Below, piece by piece: positions 27,992 through 36,731 of a stretch of DNA of 64,000 nucleotides. A model generated the notes under the pieces. The model did no database searches and was not told where the DNA came from. It worked only from the letters and a program-made list of their open reading frames with translations. Source of the stretch: Chitinophaga niabensis (GTDB taxonomy: Bacteria; Bacteroidota; Bacteroidia; Chitinophagales; Chitinophagaceae); the NCBI RefSeq assembly GCF_039545795.1, contig NZ_CP154260.1, forward strand, positions 4,531,001 through 4,595,000, read 5' to 3'. Made by a program: the position numbers and the translations under genes. How positions within the stretch are numbered: the first letter of the stretch is position 1; each line of letters begins with the position of its first letter.

Positions 27992-29614
27992 TTAGTACCC
28001 CGGATTCTGCACCATATTACTATTCCCCTGTATTTCCTGGATAGGAATTGGCCACACATAATCGCGGTCCTTGTTGAACTTACGGGTTTCCACCACCACA
28101 GCTTGCCCGGTGGCAGGATTGGTAGCCCCCATCACTGTTACACCCATTACCTTATCTGCTATTTTCCACCTTCTGATATCGAACCAGCGACTGCCTTCAA
28201 AAGCCAGTTCTACTCTCCTTTCACGCCTGTACAACTCACGCATCTTTGCTTCGCTGTTGTAAACAGCTGCATCCACATTAGGCATGTTGGAGCGGTTACG
28301 GATCTGGTTCAGATAATCAATTACATCCGGATGGTTCCATTGACCACCTTCCACCAATGCTTCCACTCTCATCAACATAAGGTCCGCCAGGCGAAAGATC
28401 ATAAAGTCCAGGGTTCCGGTTGAAGGCCTGGTCCTGTCCATAGACACATCGCAATACTTCCTTACAAAATATCCTGTACGTGATGAGTTTACAGCACCTA
28501 TTGCACATGGATTTGGAGCAGGTGCAAAGGGATTTACAACCGTATAAAAAGTGGCTCCGGGATAAACGATCGTAGCGGCCATGCGGGGATCCCGGTTATT
28601 CTTAAAATTGGGATCTTTCCTGTAGGCTGCAATACTATCTGCACCCAGTTCGAAGATGGTTTTACCCTGCCTCGTTTCATATTCGTCCACAAAACTCTGC
28701 GTAGGATTCACATTAGCTGAACCAGCAGCATTGGGTGGCGCAAGCCTTAAATATACACCCTGCTGCAATTGATTAGAGAGTATCCTTTCTTTATTGAATT
28801 CTCCTTTATACAAAAAGAGGTTCAGGTAATTGTCCGTGGCCGCGGGTTTGTATAATTCGTACATTTTTCCGCCTGCAGGATCAGTAAGATCTACCACTTC
28901 CTTAGCTGTTGCGGCTGCTTCATTATATTTAAGTGCATTCAGCAAAGCAAATGTTTTTATAGACAATGCTGCACCTTTTGTAACACGGTAAGGAAGGTCG
29001 CCACTATAACTGTATGGAAGGCCTGCCGCACATTCTGTAAGTTCGGAAGTAATAAAGTTGATGATCTCCTCTTTGGTATTTCTCTTCAGATAAGAATCGT
29101 TAGGGCCTACGTCTTCTTTTATGATAGGAATTTCTCCATAATACATGAACAGCTCCAGGTGAAATAATGCCCTGTATGCCCTTACTTCCAGCATGTACTG
29201 TGCAAGTTTGTCTGCATCTACATAGGCCTTACCCGCATATTTGAGGAACCTGTTGCAGGTACGTATCTTCAGAAATCCATCCCTCCAGAAAGGGAATATC
29301 AGCATATAAGCGGAAGACGGCGGATTGGAGTTGCCATTGCCCAGTGCAAACTGGTTGATCTCAGGCAAAAAATTGGCCGTCCATACTGCATCATCTGTTA
29401 ATGCGCTGATCGATATCCGGCTGTTAGGTCCATATTGAAAACCGCCGGTAGGAAGCTGCCCCGCAAGGAACTGCATTACCGCGATGAGTTGTTGATCTGT
29501 TTGCCAGAATTTTTCATCTACCGTATCACTGGGGTTGTCCCTGGTAAGAAAATCCTTATCGCAGGAAGTAACACTGATCAGCAGCAATAGGCACAGTAAC
29601 CATGTTTTTTTCAT
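27992..29614 (-). CDS. SusD/RagB-family surface lipoprotein (module C)
   Basis: This 540-residue lipoprotein has lipobox VTSC followed by DKDF. The SusD fold is indicated by the early RDNPSDTVDEKFW segment, the TPR-like LEVRAYRALFHLELFMYYGEIP, the FRLADLMLMRVEALVEGG segment, and the C-terminal RRERRVELAFEGSRWFDIRRW with WPIPIQEI. It caps the SusC pore encoded 11 bp upstream. It is longer than the module A SusD and the two are not close paralogues. No enzyme gene follows; a terminator begins 18 bp downstream. Confidence 0.95.
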   Translation of the reverse strand: MKKTWLLCLLLLISVTSCDKDFLTRDNPSDTVDEKFWQTDQQLIAVMQFLAGQLPTGGFQYGPNSRISISALTDDAVWTANFLPEINQFALGNGNSNPPSSAYMLIFPFWRDGFLKIRTCNRFLKYAGKAYVDADKLAQYMLEVRAYRALFHLELFMYYGEIPIIKEDVGPNDSYLKRNTKEEIINFITSELTECAAGLPYSYSGDLPYRVTKGAALSIKTFALLNALKYNEAAATAKEVVDLTDPAGGKMYELYKPAATDNYLNLFLYKGEFNKERILSNQLQQGVYLRLAPPNAAGSANVNPTQSFVDEYETRQGKTIFELGADSIAAYRKDPNFKNNRDPRMAATIVYPGATFYTVVNPFAPAPNPCAIGAVNSSRTGYFVRKYCDVSMDRTRPSTGTLDFMIFRLADLMLMRVEALVEGGQWNHPDVIDYLNQIRNRSNMPNVDAAVYNSEAKMRELYRRERRVELAFEGSRWFDIRRWKIADKVMGVTVMGATNPATGQAVVVETRKFNKDRDYVWPIPIQEIQGNSNMVQNPGY

Positions 29615-29625
29615 AAAAAATTACT

Positions 29626-32600
29626 TTATAATTTAATATTCACACCCAGTGTATAGAATCGCATGAGCGGATAAGTATTATCCGATCCTTTTGTTTCCGG
29701 GTCAAGGTATTTCATGCCGGTAAAGGTGAAAGGATTCTGAGTGTTGAAATAAATACGGGCATTGGTAATGCCTGCCCTGGTAAAGAGTGGCGACTTAATA
29801 GTATAGCCGAGCTGAATAAAACGTACCCGGACAAAAGCCCCCTGCGTACGCCAGTAATCAGAGAAACGGGCGTTATCTGTAGGGCTGGGTGTTATGCGGG
29901 GATAGGCTGCATCTGTGTTAGTTGGCGTCCAGGTATCCTGTTGCCATACCATGGGAGTCCCGCCGCCACCACTGAGATTCAGTGGCGTAATGTACCTGCC
30001 GGTATAAAATACATCCGATGCAGTAAAGCCGTTCAGCAATGTTTCAACATCAAAGTTTTTGAATCCAAGGCGTAAGTTCAGGAAGTAATTACCCTGCGGA
30101 TTGGTGTTACCAATTATCGTTTGGTCCGCTTCAGTAATAGTACCATCATTATTCAGGTCCATGTACCGTATATCCCCTGCTACCTGCGTTGGTCCTGAAG
30201 GCGTTTTTGATCCTATCATAGGAACCCCAGCATCCACATCCTTCTGCTGCAAAAGGCCCATAGTACGGTACCCATAAGCGCTTCCTATTGGCAGGCCTTC
30301 TTTCTGAATAGTATTCTTATCATAATAAGGCCCGTCTTTAAGGGTAAGGATGGAATTCTTATAGTAAGAATAACCGGCATTAATACCAAGAGAAACTGCT
30401 TTGATATTAGTAGCGTAGTTCATTGCAAACTCCCATCCTTTGTTTCGCACGCTACCTGCATTGATAGGTTGGGGACCTATACCGGAGGAGTAGGAAAGCG
30501 GAGCATTCAGCAGGATGTTTTCTGTGAGTTTGTTGAACCAGTCGAACGTAAAGCTCAGTTTGTCATTTAACAAACCAACGTCCACACCTGCATCCAGCAT
30601 TTTTACACTTTCCCATGTGAGGTCTGGATTACCAATAGTAGCCTCTGTACCGTTAGTATTGGTAGTACTTTGGTATTTGTACAATCCAATGCCCTGGTTA
30701 TTTCCTAAAAGACCGTAAGAAGTACGCAGTTTGAGGTTGCTGATAAATTTCATATCCTTCATAAATGGCTCTTTATGCACATTCCAGCCTGCGGCCACTG
30801 AAGGAAAATACCCCCACTTATTGCCGGGACCGAACTTCGATGAACCATCCGCACGCAAGGTACTTTCCAGCAAATATTTATCATTGAAGATATAGTTCAC
30901 CTTCACGAAATAAGATGCCAGTGTAGCTTCCGCGAACTGGTTGGACTGATCAGGATTGTCTGTTTCACGGGTGATACCACCTACAGCATAGATCGTATGT
31001 TTATTGTACGTTCTGGTATAATCAAGCGTAGCAGCCATGTATTGATAGTTCCGTTTGTAAATGGCGGAAGTATGCGTAGAACCATATTGAAAAAGCAGGG
31101 CGTTGGTATAATAATCCAGGAAGTTATAAGCATCACGGGAAGTGATATTACCTGTGCTTAATAAGCGGAACAGGTATTGGCCTTTGAGTTTCAGGCCAGG
31201 AAGGATCTCCCACTGAGGCTGAAAGTTAATCGAGATATTATCTTCACGGGATTTGGTAAAACCGCCCTGTTCCAGTTCAGCCACAGGGTTCAGCATTTCT
31301 GCATAGTTACCGTAAGCCTGGTAACCATCTGCGCGCAAAGGATATTTAGATACAATATTCGGTGGGATCCTGAATGTTTCGTACAGAATATATCCTGCCC
31401 CATCTCCGTCCTGGAAGTTGGTATAGCGATTAATAGGACGGTTAGTTTCTCTTCTTGAAAGGGACAGATCAAGGTACATGGATAAATTCTTCCGCAGTGT
31501 AACACTCGTATTGGCTCTCAGGGAATATCTTTCGGCAGAGGTCTGATTAATAATACCATCCTGCTGCAGGTAAGTACCATTCACCGCAAAACGGGCCTGG
31601 CTGTTACCTCCCGTTACACCAAGAGAATGTTGCTGGGAAAATGCCCGGTTTTTAAGCACCAGTTTTTTCCAGTCGGTATTAGGATAAAGCAATGGATCAA
31701 CTCCCTCGCGTGTTTTCTGGATAACATCATTTGTATAAATGGGATTGCCTCCGATATTGGTCTGTGCAGCATTCACCATTTCCATATAAGTAGGCGCGTC
31801 TACAAAATCAGGCAGGTATGCTGCTTTCTGAAAACCGGCAAATCCATCGTACACAATATGTACCTGGCCTGCCTGGCCACGCTTGGTAGTAACGATGATT
31901 ACGCCATTGGCAGCCCTTGACCCGTATATAGCTGCAGCAGCTGCATCCTTCAGTACCGTTACGCTTTCTACCGTTACAGGATCCACATCATTAATATTGG
32001 TGGGAACACCATCTACCAGTACCAGCGGAGCTGTTGTACCGAGTGTAGATATACCGCGTATTTTAATGGCAGCAGCATCGCCGCCGGGAAGGCCGGAACT
32101 TTGAGTTACGGTAAGCCCTGTAATACCTCCCTGTAAAGCCTGGGATAATTGTGTAATAGGTTTACCTTCTATATTCGACTTTACATTCAGTGCGCTGATG
32201 GAATTGGCCAGGTGTTTCATCTTCTGTTCGGAGTAACCTGTTACCACTACCTGGTCCAGCGTGGAAACATTTTCCGGCAATGCAATCGTAAGGTTGTCCC
32301 TGTTATTGATAACCGGATATTCAAAAGATTTGTAACCGGTATGGGAAAAGATAAGTACTTCACCAATACGCACTCTCAGCTCAAAGTTACCTTTATCGTC
32401 CGTTGTGGTTGCACGGCTTTCACCTTTTACGATTACGGTGGCACCGGGTAAAGGTGTGGGCGGTTCTCCCGTATCAAATACCCGCCCGTTTATCTTAAAA
32501 AGGCTATCTGCGGGTGATGATGTGCTGGTTTTGCTTTCGTCCTCCCGAATAATGATCTTATTCTCAAGGGCCGTATATTTCAATGGAAACGGACGAAGTA

Positions 32601-32889
32601 ATTCATCCAATACATTTTTGAGTGGTTTGTTACTGGCAGAGAGGCTTACTTTATTTCTGTTCTGCAGCACATTGCCTCCATAGGTAAATGAAACCTTTCC
32701 CTGCGTGGCAATCTTGTCCAACGCATTTTTAAGCGTTTCCTGTTTCAGCTCAATAGTAACAGGATTATTCAATACACCTTGTGCAGATGCGGTGCGAAAA
32801 GAAAAGAACGATATAACAATTAATGCAGGAAGCAACCTGCTTTTCATTCCCGAAAGCAAAAAACCTGCGTCAGGTATATTTTTTTTCAT
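29626..32889 (-). CDS. SusC/RagA-family TonB-linked outer-membrane receptor with STN domain (module C)
   Basis: The 1087-residue receptor has a signal peptide ending near TASAQG. An STN domain (about 42-115) is followed by a CarboxypepD_reg-like domain (about 130-210), a plug with the SusC signature (VTVLKDAAAAAIYGSRAANG) and a barrel ending NIKL. It forms the importer with the SusD protein downstream, and its STN domain should control the sigma/FecR pair upstream. The substrate cannot be read from context, because no catabolic gene is linked to this module. Confidence 0.95.
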   Translation of the reverse strand: MKKNIPDAGFLLSGMKSRLLPALIVISFFSFRTASAQGVLNNPVTIELKQETLKNALDKIATQGKVSFTYGGNVLQNRNKVSLSASNKPLKNVLDELLRPFPLKYTALENKIIIREDESKTSTSSPADSLFKINGRVFDTGEPPTPLPGATVIVKGESRATTTDDKGNFELRVRIGEVLIFSHTGYKSFEYPVINNRDNLTIALPENVSTLDQVVVTGYSEQKMKHLANSISALNVKSNIEGKPITQLSQALQGGITGLTVTQSSGLPGGDAAAIKIRGISTLGTTAPLVLVDGVPTNINDVDPVTVESVTVLKDAAAAAIYGSRAANGVIIVTTKRGQAGQVHIVYDGFAGFQKAAYLPDFVDAPTYMEMVNAAQTNIGGNPIYTNDVIQKTREGVDPLLYPNTDWKKLVLKNRAFSQQHSLGVTGGNSQARFAVNGTYLQQDGIINQTSAERYSLRANTSVTLRKNLSMYLDLSLSRRETNRPINRYTNFQDGDGAGYILYETFRIPPNIVSKYPLRADGYQAYGNYAEMLNPVAELEQGGFTKSREDNISINFQPQWEILPGLKLKGQYLFRLLSTGNITSRDAYNFLDYYTNALLFQYGSTHTSAIYKRNYQYMAATLDYTRTYNKHTIYAVGGITRETDNPDQSNQFAEATLASYFVKVNYIFNDKYLLESTLRADGSSKFGPGNKWGYFPSVAAGWNVHKEPFMKDMKFISNLKLRTSYGLLGNNQGIGLYKYQSTTNTNGTEATIGNPDLTWESVKMLDAGVDVGLLNDKLSFTFDWFNKLTENILLNAPLSYSSGIGPQPINAGSVRNKGWEFAMNYATNIKAVSLGINAGYSYYKNSILTLKDGPYYDKNTIQKEGLPIGSAYGYRTMGLLQQKDVDAGVPMIGSKTPSGPTQVAGDIRYMDLNNDGTITEADQTIIGNTNPQGNYFLNLRLGFKNFDVETLLNGFTASDVFYTGRYITPLNLSGGGGTPMVWQQDTWTPTNTDAAYPRITPSPTDNARFSDYWRTQGAFVRVRFIQLGYTIKSPLFTRAGITNARIYFNTQNPFTFTGMKYLDPETKGSDNTYPLMRFYTLGVNIKL

Positions 32890-32970
32890 ACCTTTATTTC
32901 GTTACGTAATTAGTAATTACTGCTTGTATATGCAGTACAGCAGTTATTCTTTTAATGTCAATGCATAATG

Positions 32971-32992
32971 ATCCCGGTCACGCCGGGATTTT
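32971..32992 (-). promoter_or_regulatory. Hairpin between fecR and susC of module C
   Basis: A 7-bp perfect stem ATCCCGG/CCGGGAT (32971-32977 and 32983-32989) with a 5-nt loop lies 82 bp before the susC start. The run TTTTT follows it on the plus strand only, so for the minus-strand genes it is not a standard terminator. GC-rich CCC..GGG hairpins sit at the same place in modules A and B. Confidence 0.35.
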
Positions 32993-33037
32993 TATCTGGC
33001 GCTATCTTATCATGGTGGAATAGTTTTAGTGAAAGAT

Positions 33038-34024
33038 CTATTTATGTATTTCCCATCCCGTGGAGGTTTGTTTTAAACGCGCATTATACGTTAAGCTTAT
33101 TTGTTGCAGCACCGTTTCCAGTTTGTCCTTTTTCTGATCAAAGTCCCCGTAGTAAGTGATCCCCTGAAGTTGTTTATTAAGCCTGATGGTTGTATTGTAG
33201 GCCCTTTCGATATCGCTGATAACATTTTTCAGAACTTCTCCCTCATATTTGAATTGTCCTTCTTTACGCGCCAGTGCAGCTGTTGCATCGGGATAATCTT
33301 CTTTCTTCAGCATACCGCTTGAAGTATTAAAAACTGCCCGCTGATAAGGAGATAACAATACTTCGTTATTACTTGCATCCACCTTCACTTTACCGGTAAG
33401 CAGCACTATTTCAATATCAGCACGATCGCTATAAGCCTGTATATTAAAGCTGGTACCAAGTACAGTAGTATTTGTTTTGCCCGTATGTACAATGAAAGGA
33501 TGTTGATCATCTTTGGCTACATCAAAAAAGGCCTCCCCCTGGAGCGTTATTTCTCTCGAATGCTCCCGGTAGATCAACTTACTGGCAGGTGCAAGCCATA
33601 CACTTGTACCATCTGCCAGCTGAAATTGTTTTCTTTCCCCTTTTACGGTAGACACTTGTACCTCAGGGTTGAATATCCCCGTCAAATAATGGCGGCCCAG
33701 GTAAAGTGTAGTAACTAATAGCGCCAGTGAAGCAGCGATGGACAAACTGACGATAGTACGTCTGTGTGAACGAACAACCGGCTTTTCTTTGAGGAAGGTT
33801 TTATCTGCTACCTGCTGATATACCTGTTTCAGCGTATCCTTCATAGCTTCCTGCTCAGCGTCAGACGTGGTATACGCCAGCAATTCATTGCGCACTAATC
33901 TCCTGAGATCGCTTTCGCCCTCTCCGGAATCAAAGTACTGCAATAAAAAGGCGATCTCCTCCGGAGAGCATTCATTATTCAGATACCGTTTAAACAGTCC
34001 TTCCAGGTAATTCTTATCCTCCAA
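33038..34024 (-). CDS. FecR-family anti-sigma factor (module C)
   Basis: The 328-residue protein has a cytoplasmic N-terminal domain with an acidic start, one membrane helix (about 90-109, TIVSLSIAASLALLVTTLYL), a periplasmic FecR domain (about 125-225; LADGTSVWLAPASKL, GEAFFDV, VLGTSFNIQAYSD) and a C-terminal DUF4974 segment (about 255-328; YEGEVLKNVISDIERAY). It lies 65 bp downstream of its sigma gene and upstream of the STN-bearing SusC. Its role is transmembrane control of that sigma factor. Confidence 0.94.
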   Translation of the reverse strand: MEDKNYLEGLFKRYLNNECSPEEIAFLLQYFDSGEGESDLRRLVRNELLAYTTSDAEQEAMKDTLKQVYQQVADKTFLKEKPVVRSHRRTIVSLSIAASLALLVTTLYLGRHYLTGIFNPEVQVSTVKGERKQFQLADGTSVWLAPASKLIYREHSREITLQGEAFFDVAKDDQHPFIVHTGKTNTTVLGTSFNIQAYSDRADIEIVLLTGKVKVDASNNEVLLSPYQRAVFNTSSGMLKKEDYPDATAALARKEGQFKYEGEVLKNVISDIERAYNTTIRLNKQLQGITYYGDFDQKKDKLETVLQQISLTYNARLKQTSTGWEIHK

Positions 34025-34089
34025 TTTTTTGCTTTAATAGCTAATACGGGGTTATTGACCTTTTTCCCTGCTGCGGAGAAAAAAATATT

Positions 34090-34692
34090 TCAGGGGAAGA
34101 GAAGACGTATGATACAAAAGGAAAGCAGGGTAGCAATATGATCAGAAAGAAGTATATGTTGCCGGATAGCGCGGGTAGCTTTGAGGAGATGGTCGCTGAT
34201 GGTAGATACGGAGATCCCCATCATCAGGCTGACCTCTTTGTAACTTTTTCCTTCCACCTTACAGAGTTCAAATACACGTTTGCGCTGAGGTGGCAAAAGG
34301 TTAATAGCCTGGTTCAGGAGAGCGTTCTTCTCCCGCTCATAGATATTTTCCTCCACATGCAGGTAACGTTCAGAAGCAAGGTCCATCAGCTGTTTACCCA
34401 GCTTTTTGTCCTGGGCGGCTTTTCTGAAGAAGTCAACCACACAGTTCTCTGCAATACGGAAAAGGTAGGAGCGGAAAGATTTATCAGGGTCAAGCGTCTC
34501 GCGCTTTTCCCATAACCGGATAAATACCTCTTGTAATATTTCCCGGACAGTTTCTTCGCTCTTTGTCAGTTTCAGGAGAAAACCGAACATCCTGGGGCTG
34601 TACAGATCATACAATTGCGCAAAAGAATCTTTATCCCCAGCCCGGAGCTGAAGCAGCAATTCCCTTTCACTGATTATAGGTCTGCTTTTCAT
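34090..34692 (-). CDS. ECF-type RNA polymerase sigma factor (module C)
   Basis: This 200-residue ECF factor has sigma-2 (about 25-95; LYDLYSPRMFGFLLKL, EILQEVFIRLWEKRE, SFRSYLFRIAEN) and sigma-4 (about 130-180; KSYKEVSLMMGISVSTISDHL). The C-terminus is a hydrophobic tail (IATLLSFCIIRLLFP). The start is preceded 12 bp upstream by TAACTTTC, a one-mismatch match to TAnnTTTG (34704-34711 on the minus strand), which would give a very short leader. It is separated from the arginine operon by a strong terminator. Confidence 0.95.
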   Translation of the reverse strand: MKSRPIISERELLLQLRAGDKDSFAQLYDLYSPRMFGFLLKLTKSEETVREILQEVFIRLWEKRETLDPDKSFRSYLFRIAENCVVDFFRKAAQDKKLGKQLMDLASERYLHVEENIYEREKNALLNQAINLLPPQRKRVFELCKVEGKSYKEVSLMMGISVSTISDHLLKATRAIRQHILLSDHIATLLSFCIIRLLFP

Positions 34693-34743
34693 GTAAGAAC
34701 AAAGAAAGTTAAATAATCTTAAATCCCGTATTAAGTATAAATT

Positions 34744-34781
34744 AAAAATCCCTCACCCGGAAACAGGTGAGGGATTTTTTT
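34744..34781. terminator. Terminator of the arginine operon (downstream of argH)
   Basis: A perfect 14-bp stem AAAAATCCCTCACC/GGTGAGGGATTTTT (34744-34757 and 34766-34779) has an 8-nt loop, with T-tracts in both directions. It lies 20 bp after the argH stop codon. The core TCCCTCACC/GGTGAGGGA is the same as in the terminator at 10645-10670. Confidence 0.92.
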
Positions 34782-34800
34782 GTTTCTGGTTAAAATACTA

Positions 34801-36132
34801 TCATTTCACCAGCGCCGCAATAGCTTTATGCACTTTCTCAAAAGGGAACTGTTTTATCACCGCTTCCATTTGCGATGTAATCTCCGCAGTGCACAAATTC
34901 CCAATACTCCCTTCATGCGTATGCTGAATGTTCGTGTCCGGCTTAAATACCCCATTCTCAATATCATGCCCTACTTGTTTATAAGCCTCTCTGAAAGGAG
35001 TGCCTTCCAGCACTAACCTGTTCACCACTTCTACGCTGAAAAGGTACTGGTACTTTTCATCTTTCAGTATATCTTCTTTGATGCGGATATTCTCCAGCAT
35101 CAGGCGGCTCATTTGTAAACAATTCCGCAGCGTGGTAAATGCAGGGAAAAGGTTTTCTTTCAGCAATTGCAGATCGCGGTGATAACCAGAAGGTAAGTTC
35201 ACCGTCATCATAGCAATTTCATTCGGCAGTGCCTGCAGTTTATTCGTATGCGAACGGATCAGTTCCCATACATCCGGATTCTTTTTATGCGGCATGATGG
35301 AAGAACCTGTGGTCAGTTCATCCGGGAAGCTGATGAACCCGAAGTTCTGGTTCATGAACAAACAGGCATCCATCGCCATTTTAGAAAGTGTAGCAGCAAT
35401 ACCTGCGAGGGCAAAGGCTACCAGTTTTTCCGTTTTACCACGGCCCATTTGTGCATACACCACATTGTAATTGAGTGTTTCAAAACCCAGCAGCTCAGTG
35501 GTCATGGTACGGTTCAGGGGAAAGGATGATCCATAACCTGCAGCAGAACCCAGAGGGTTTTTGTTCACTACAGTATAAGCACCATGCAACATGGTGAGAT
35601 CATCTACCAGGCTTTCCGCATAAGCGCCAAACCACAATCCGAAAGAGGAAGGCATGGCAATCTGCAGATGCGTATAACCCGGTAATAGATGCGCTTTATA
35701 TTTTTCGCTTTGCTGTTGTAACAGATCGAAGAGCAATTTGGTTTCCGTAACAATGGATTCCAGTTCACTTCTCAAAAAGAGTTTTAGATCCACCAGCACC
35801 TGGTCATTCCGGGAACGGCCGCTGTGGATCTTTTTACCGGACTCACCCAATCTGCGGGTGAGTAATAATTCTACCTGGGAATGAATATCCTCTACGCCGT
35901 CTTCCAGTTTAAAATTGCCATCAAGTATTTCGCGGTAGATGTTCTTCAGTTCCTGCTGCAATACATTAAGGTCTTCTTTTTCGAGCAGGCCGATAGATTC
36001 CAGCATGGCAATATGTGCCAGTGAGCCCTGCACATCAAAGGGAGCCAGGTAGGCATCCATTTCACGATCCCGGCCAACCGTGAACTGCTCAACTGCAGCC
36101 AATGCTGCTTTATCTTTTTGCCATAATTTCAT
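34801..36132 (-). CDS. argH: Argininosuccinate lyase
   Basis: ArgH splits argininosuccinate into arginine and fumarate, the last step of arginine synthesis, in the cytoplasm. The 443-residue protein carries the superfamily motifs HSGRSRNDQ (103-111), PGYTHLQ (151-157), and the fumarase-superfamily signature GSSIMPHKKNP (276-286), which holds the catalytic Ser. The length is slightly short of the usual 450-470 residues, at the C-terminus. It is the last gene of the arginine operon, 11 bp after a GNAT gene and 20 bp before a strong terminator. Confidence 0.97.
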   Translation of the reverse strand: MKLWQKDKAALAAVEQFTVGRDREMDAYLAPFDVQGSLAHIAMLESIGLLEKEDLNVLQQELKNIYREILDGNFKLEDGVEDIHSQVELLLTRRLGESGKKIHSGRSRNDQVLVDLKLFLRSELESIVTETKLLFDLLQQQSEKYKAHLLPGYTHLQIAMPSSFGLWFGAYAESLVDDLTMLHGAYTVVNKNPLGSAAGYGSSFPLNRTMTTELLGFETLNYNVVYAQMGRGKTEKLVAFALAGIAATLSKMAMDACLFMNQNFGFISFPDELTTGSSIMPHKKNPDVWELIRSHTNKLQALPNEIAMMTVNLPSGYHRDLQLLKENLFPAFTTLRNCLQMSRLMLENIRIKEDILKDEKYQYLFSVEVVNRLVLEGTPFREAYKQVGHDIENGVFKPDTNIQHTHEGSIGNLCTAEITSQMEAVIKQFPFEKVHKAIAALVK

Positions 36133-36143
36133 ACTGCATCAGT

Positions 36144-36725
36144 TTAAAGATCATACTTACCAAATACACGTTCTTTGATCTCCGGCCATTCCTCTTTCAA
36201 TATGCTGAAATAAACAGAATTACGCAACCAGCCAGACCATGTAACGCAATGGTGACGGAAGATACCTTCTTCCTTACAACCAATAGCCAGCATGGCATTG
36301 CGCGATTTCAAATTACGTTCGTCCGTTTTCAGTTCCACCCGGTTCAGGTCCATCACTTCAAATGCGTAGCGAAGCATTTCAAACTTCATGGCCCTGTTAA
36401 GACCGGAACGCTGATAAGAAGGATGGATCCAGGTATAACCTATTTCCGTACGTTTATGTTGTGGCACCAGCGCGCAGAAACGTGTGCTGCCTGCTACTTT
36501 GCCTGTTGTTTTATCGATCACCACAAAAGGGATACTTGTTCCCTGCTCCCGCTCTTTCAGTGCGATGGCTATATACTGTTCCAGTTCTTCCCGGTTGCTC
36601 ACACGCGTAAGGCCCACTTCCCAAAGAGAAGGTTCCAGCGCCACTTCCAGTAATGCATCCACATCGGATGCCTGCAAGGGCCGCAGCAGTACACGTTTAT
36701 TTTCCAGTATGGGTGCAGTATTCAT
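36144..36725 (-). CDS. GNAT N-acetyltransferase of RimJ/RimL type, inside the arginine operon
   Basis: This 193-residue protein has the Acetyltransf_3 layout: an N-terminal LLRPLQASDVDAL strand, the central SIPFVVIDKTTGKVAGSTRF, EIGYTWIHPSYQRSGLN with a variant acetyl-CoA loop (QRSGLN for Q/RxxGxG/A), and the C-terminal RVELKTDERNLKSRNAMLAIGCKEEGIFR. Such enzymes acetylate protein N-termini or small amines. The spacing of 6 bp to argE' and 11 bp to argH shows it is in the operon. Its link to arginine may be functional, for example acting on a pathway intermediate, or merely positional. I cannot name a substrate. Confidence 0.9.
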   Translation of the reverse strand: MNTAPILENKRVLLRPLQASDVDALLEVALEPSLWEVGLTRVSNREELEQYIAIALKEREQGTSIPFVVIDKTTGKVAGSTRFCALVPQHKRTEIGYTWIHPSYQRSGLNRAMKFEMLRYAFEVMDLNRVELKTDERNLKSRNAMLAIGCKEEGIFRHHCVTWSGWLRNSVYFSILKEEWPEIKERVFGKYDL

Positions 36726-36731
36726 GCTCCG

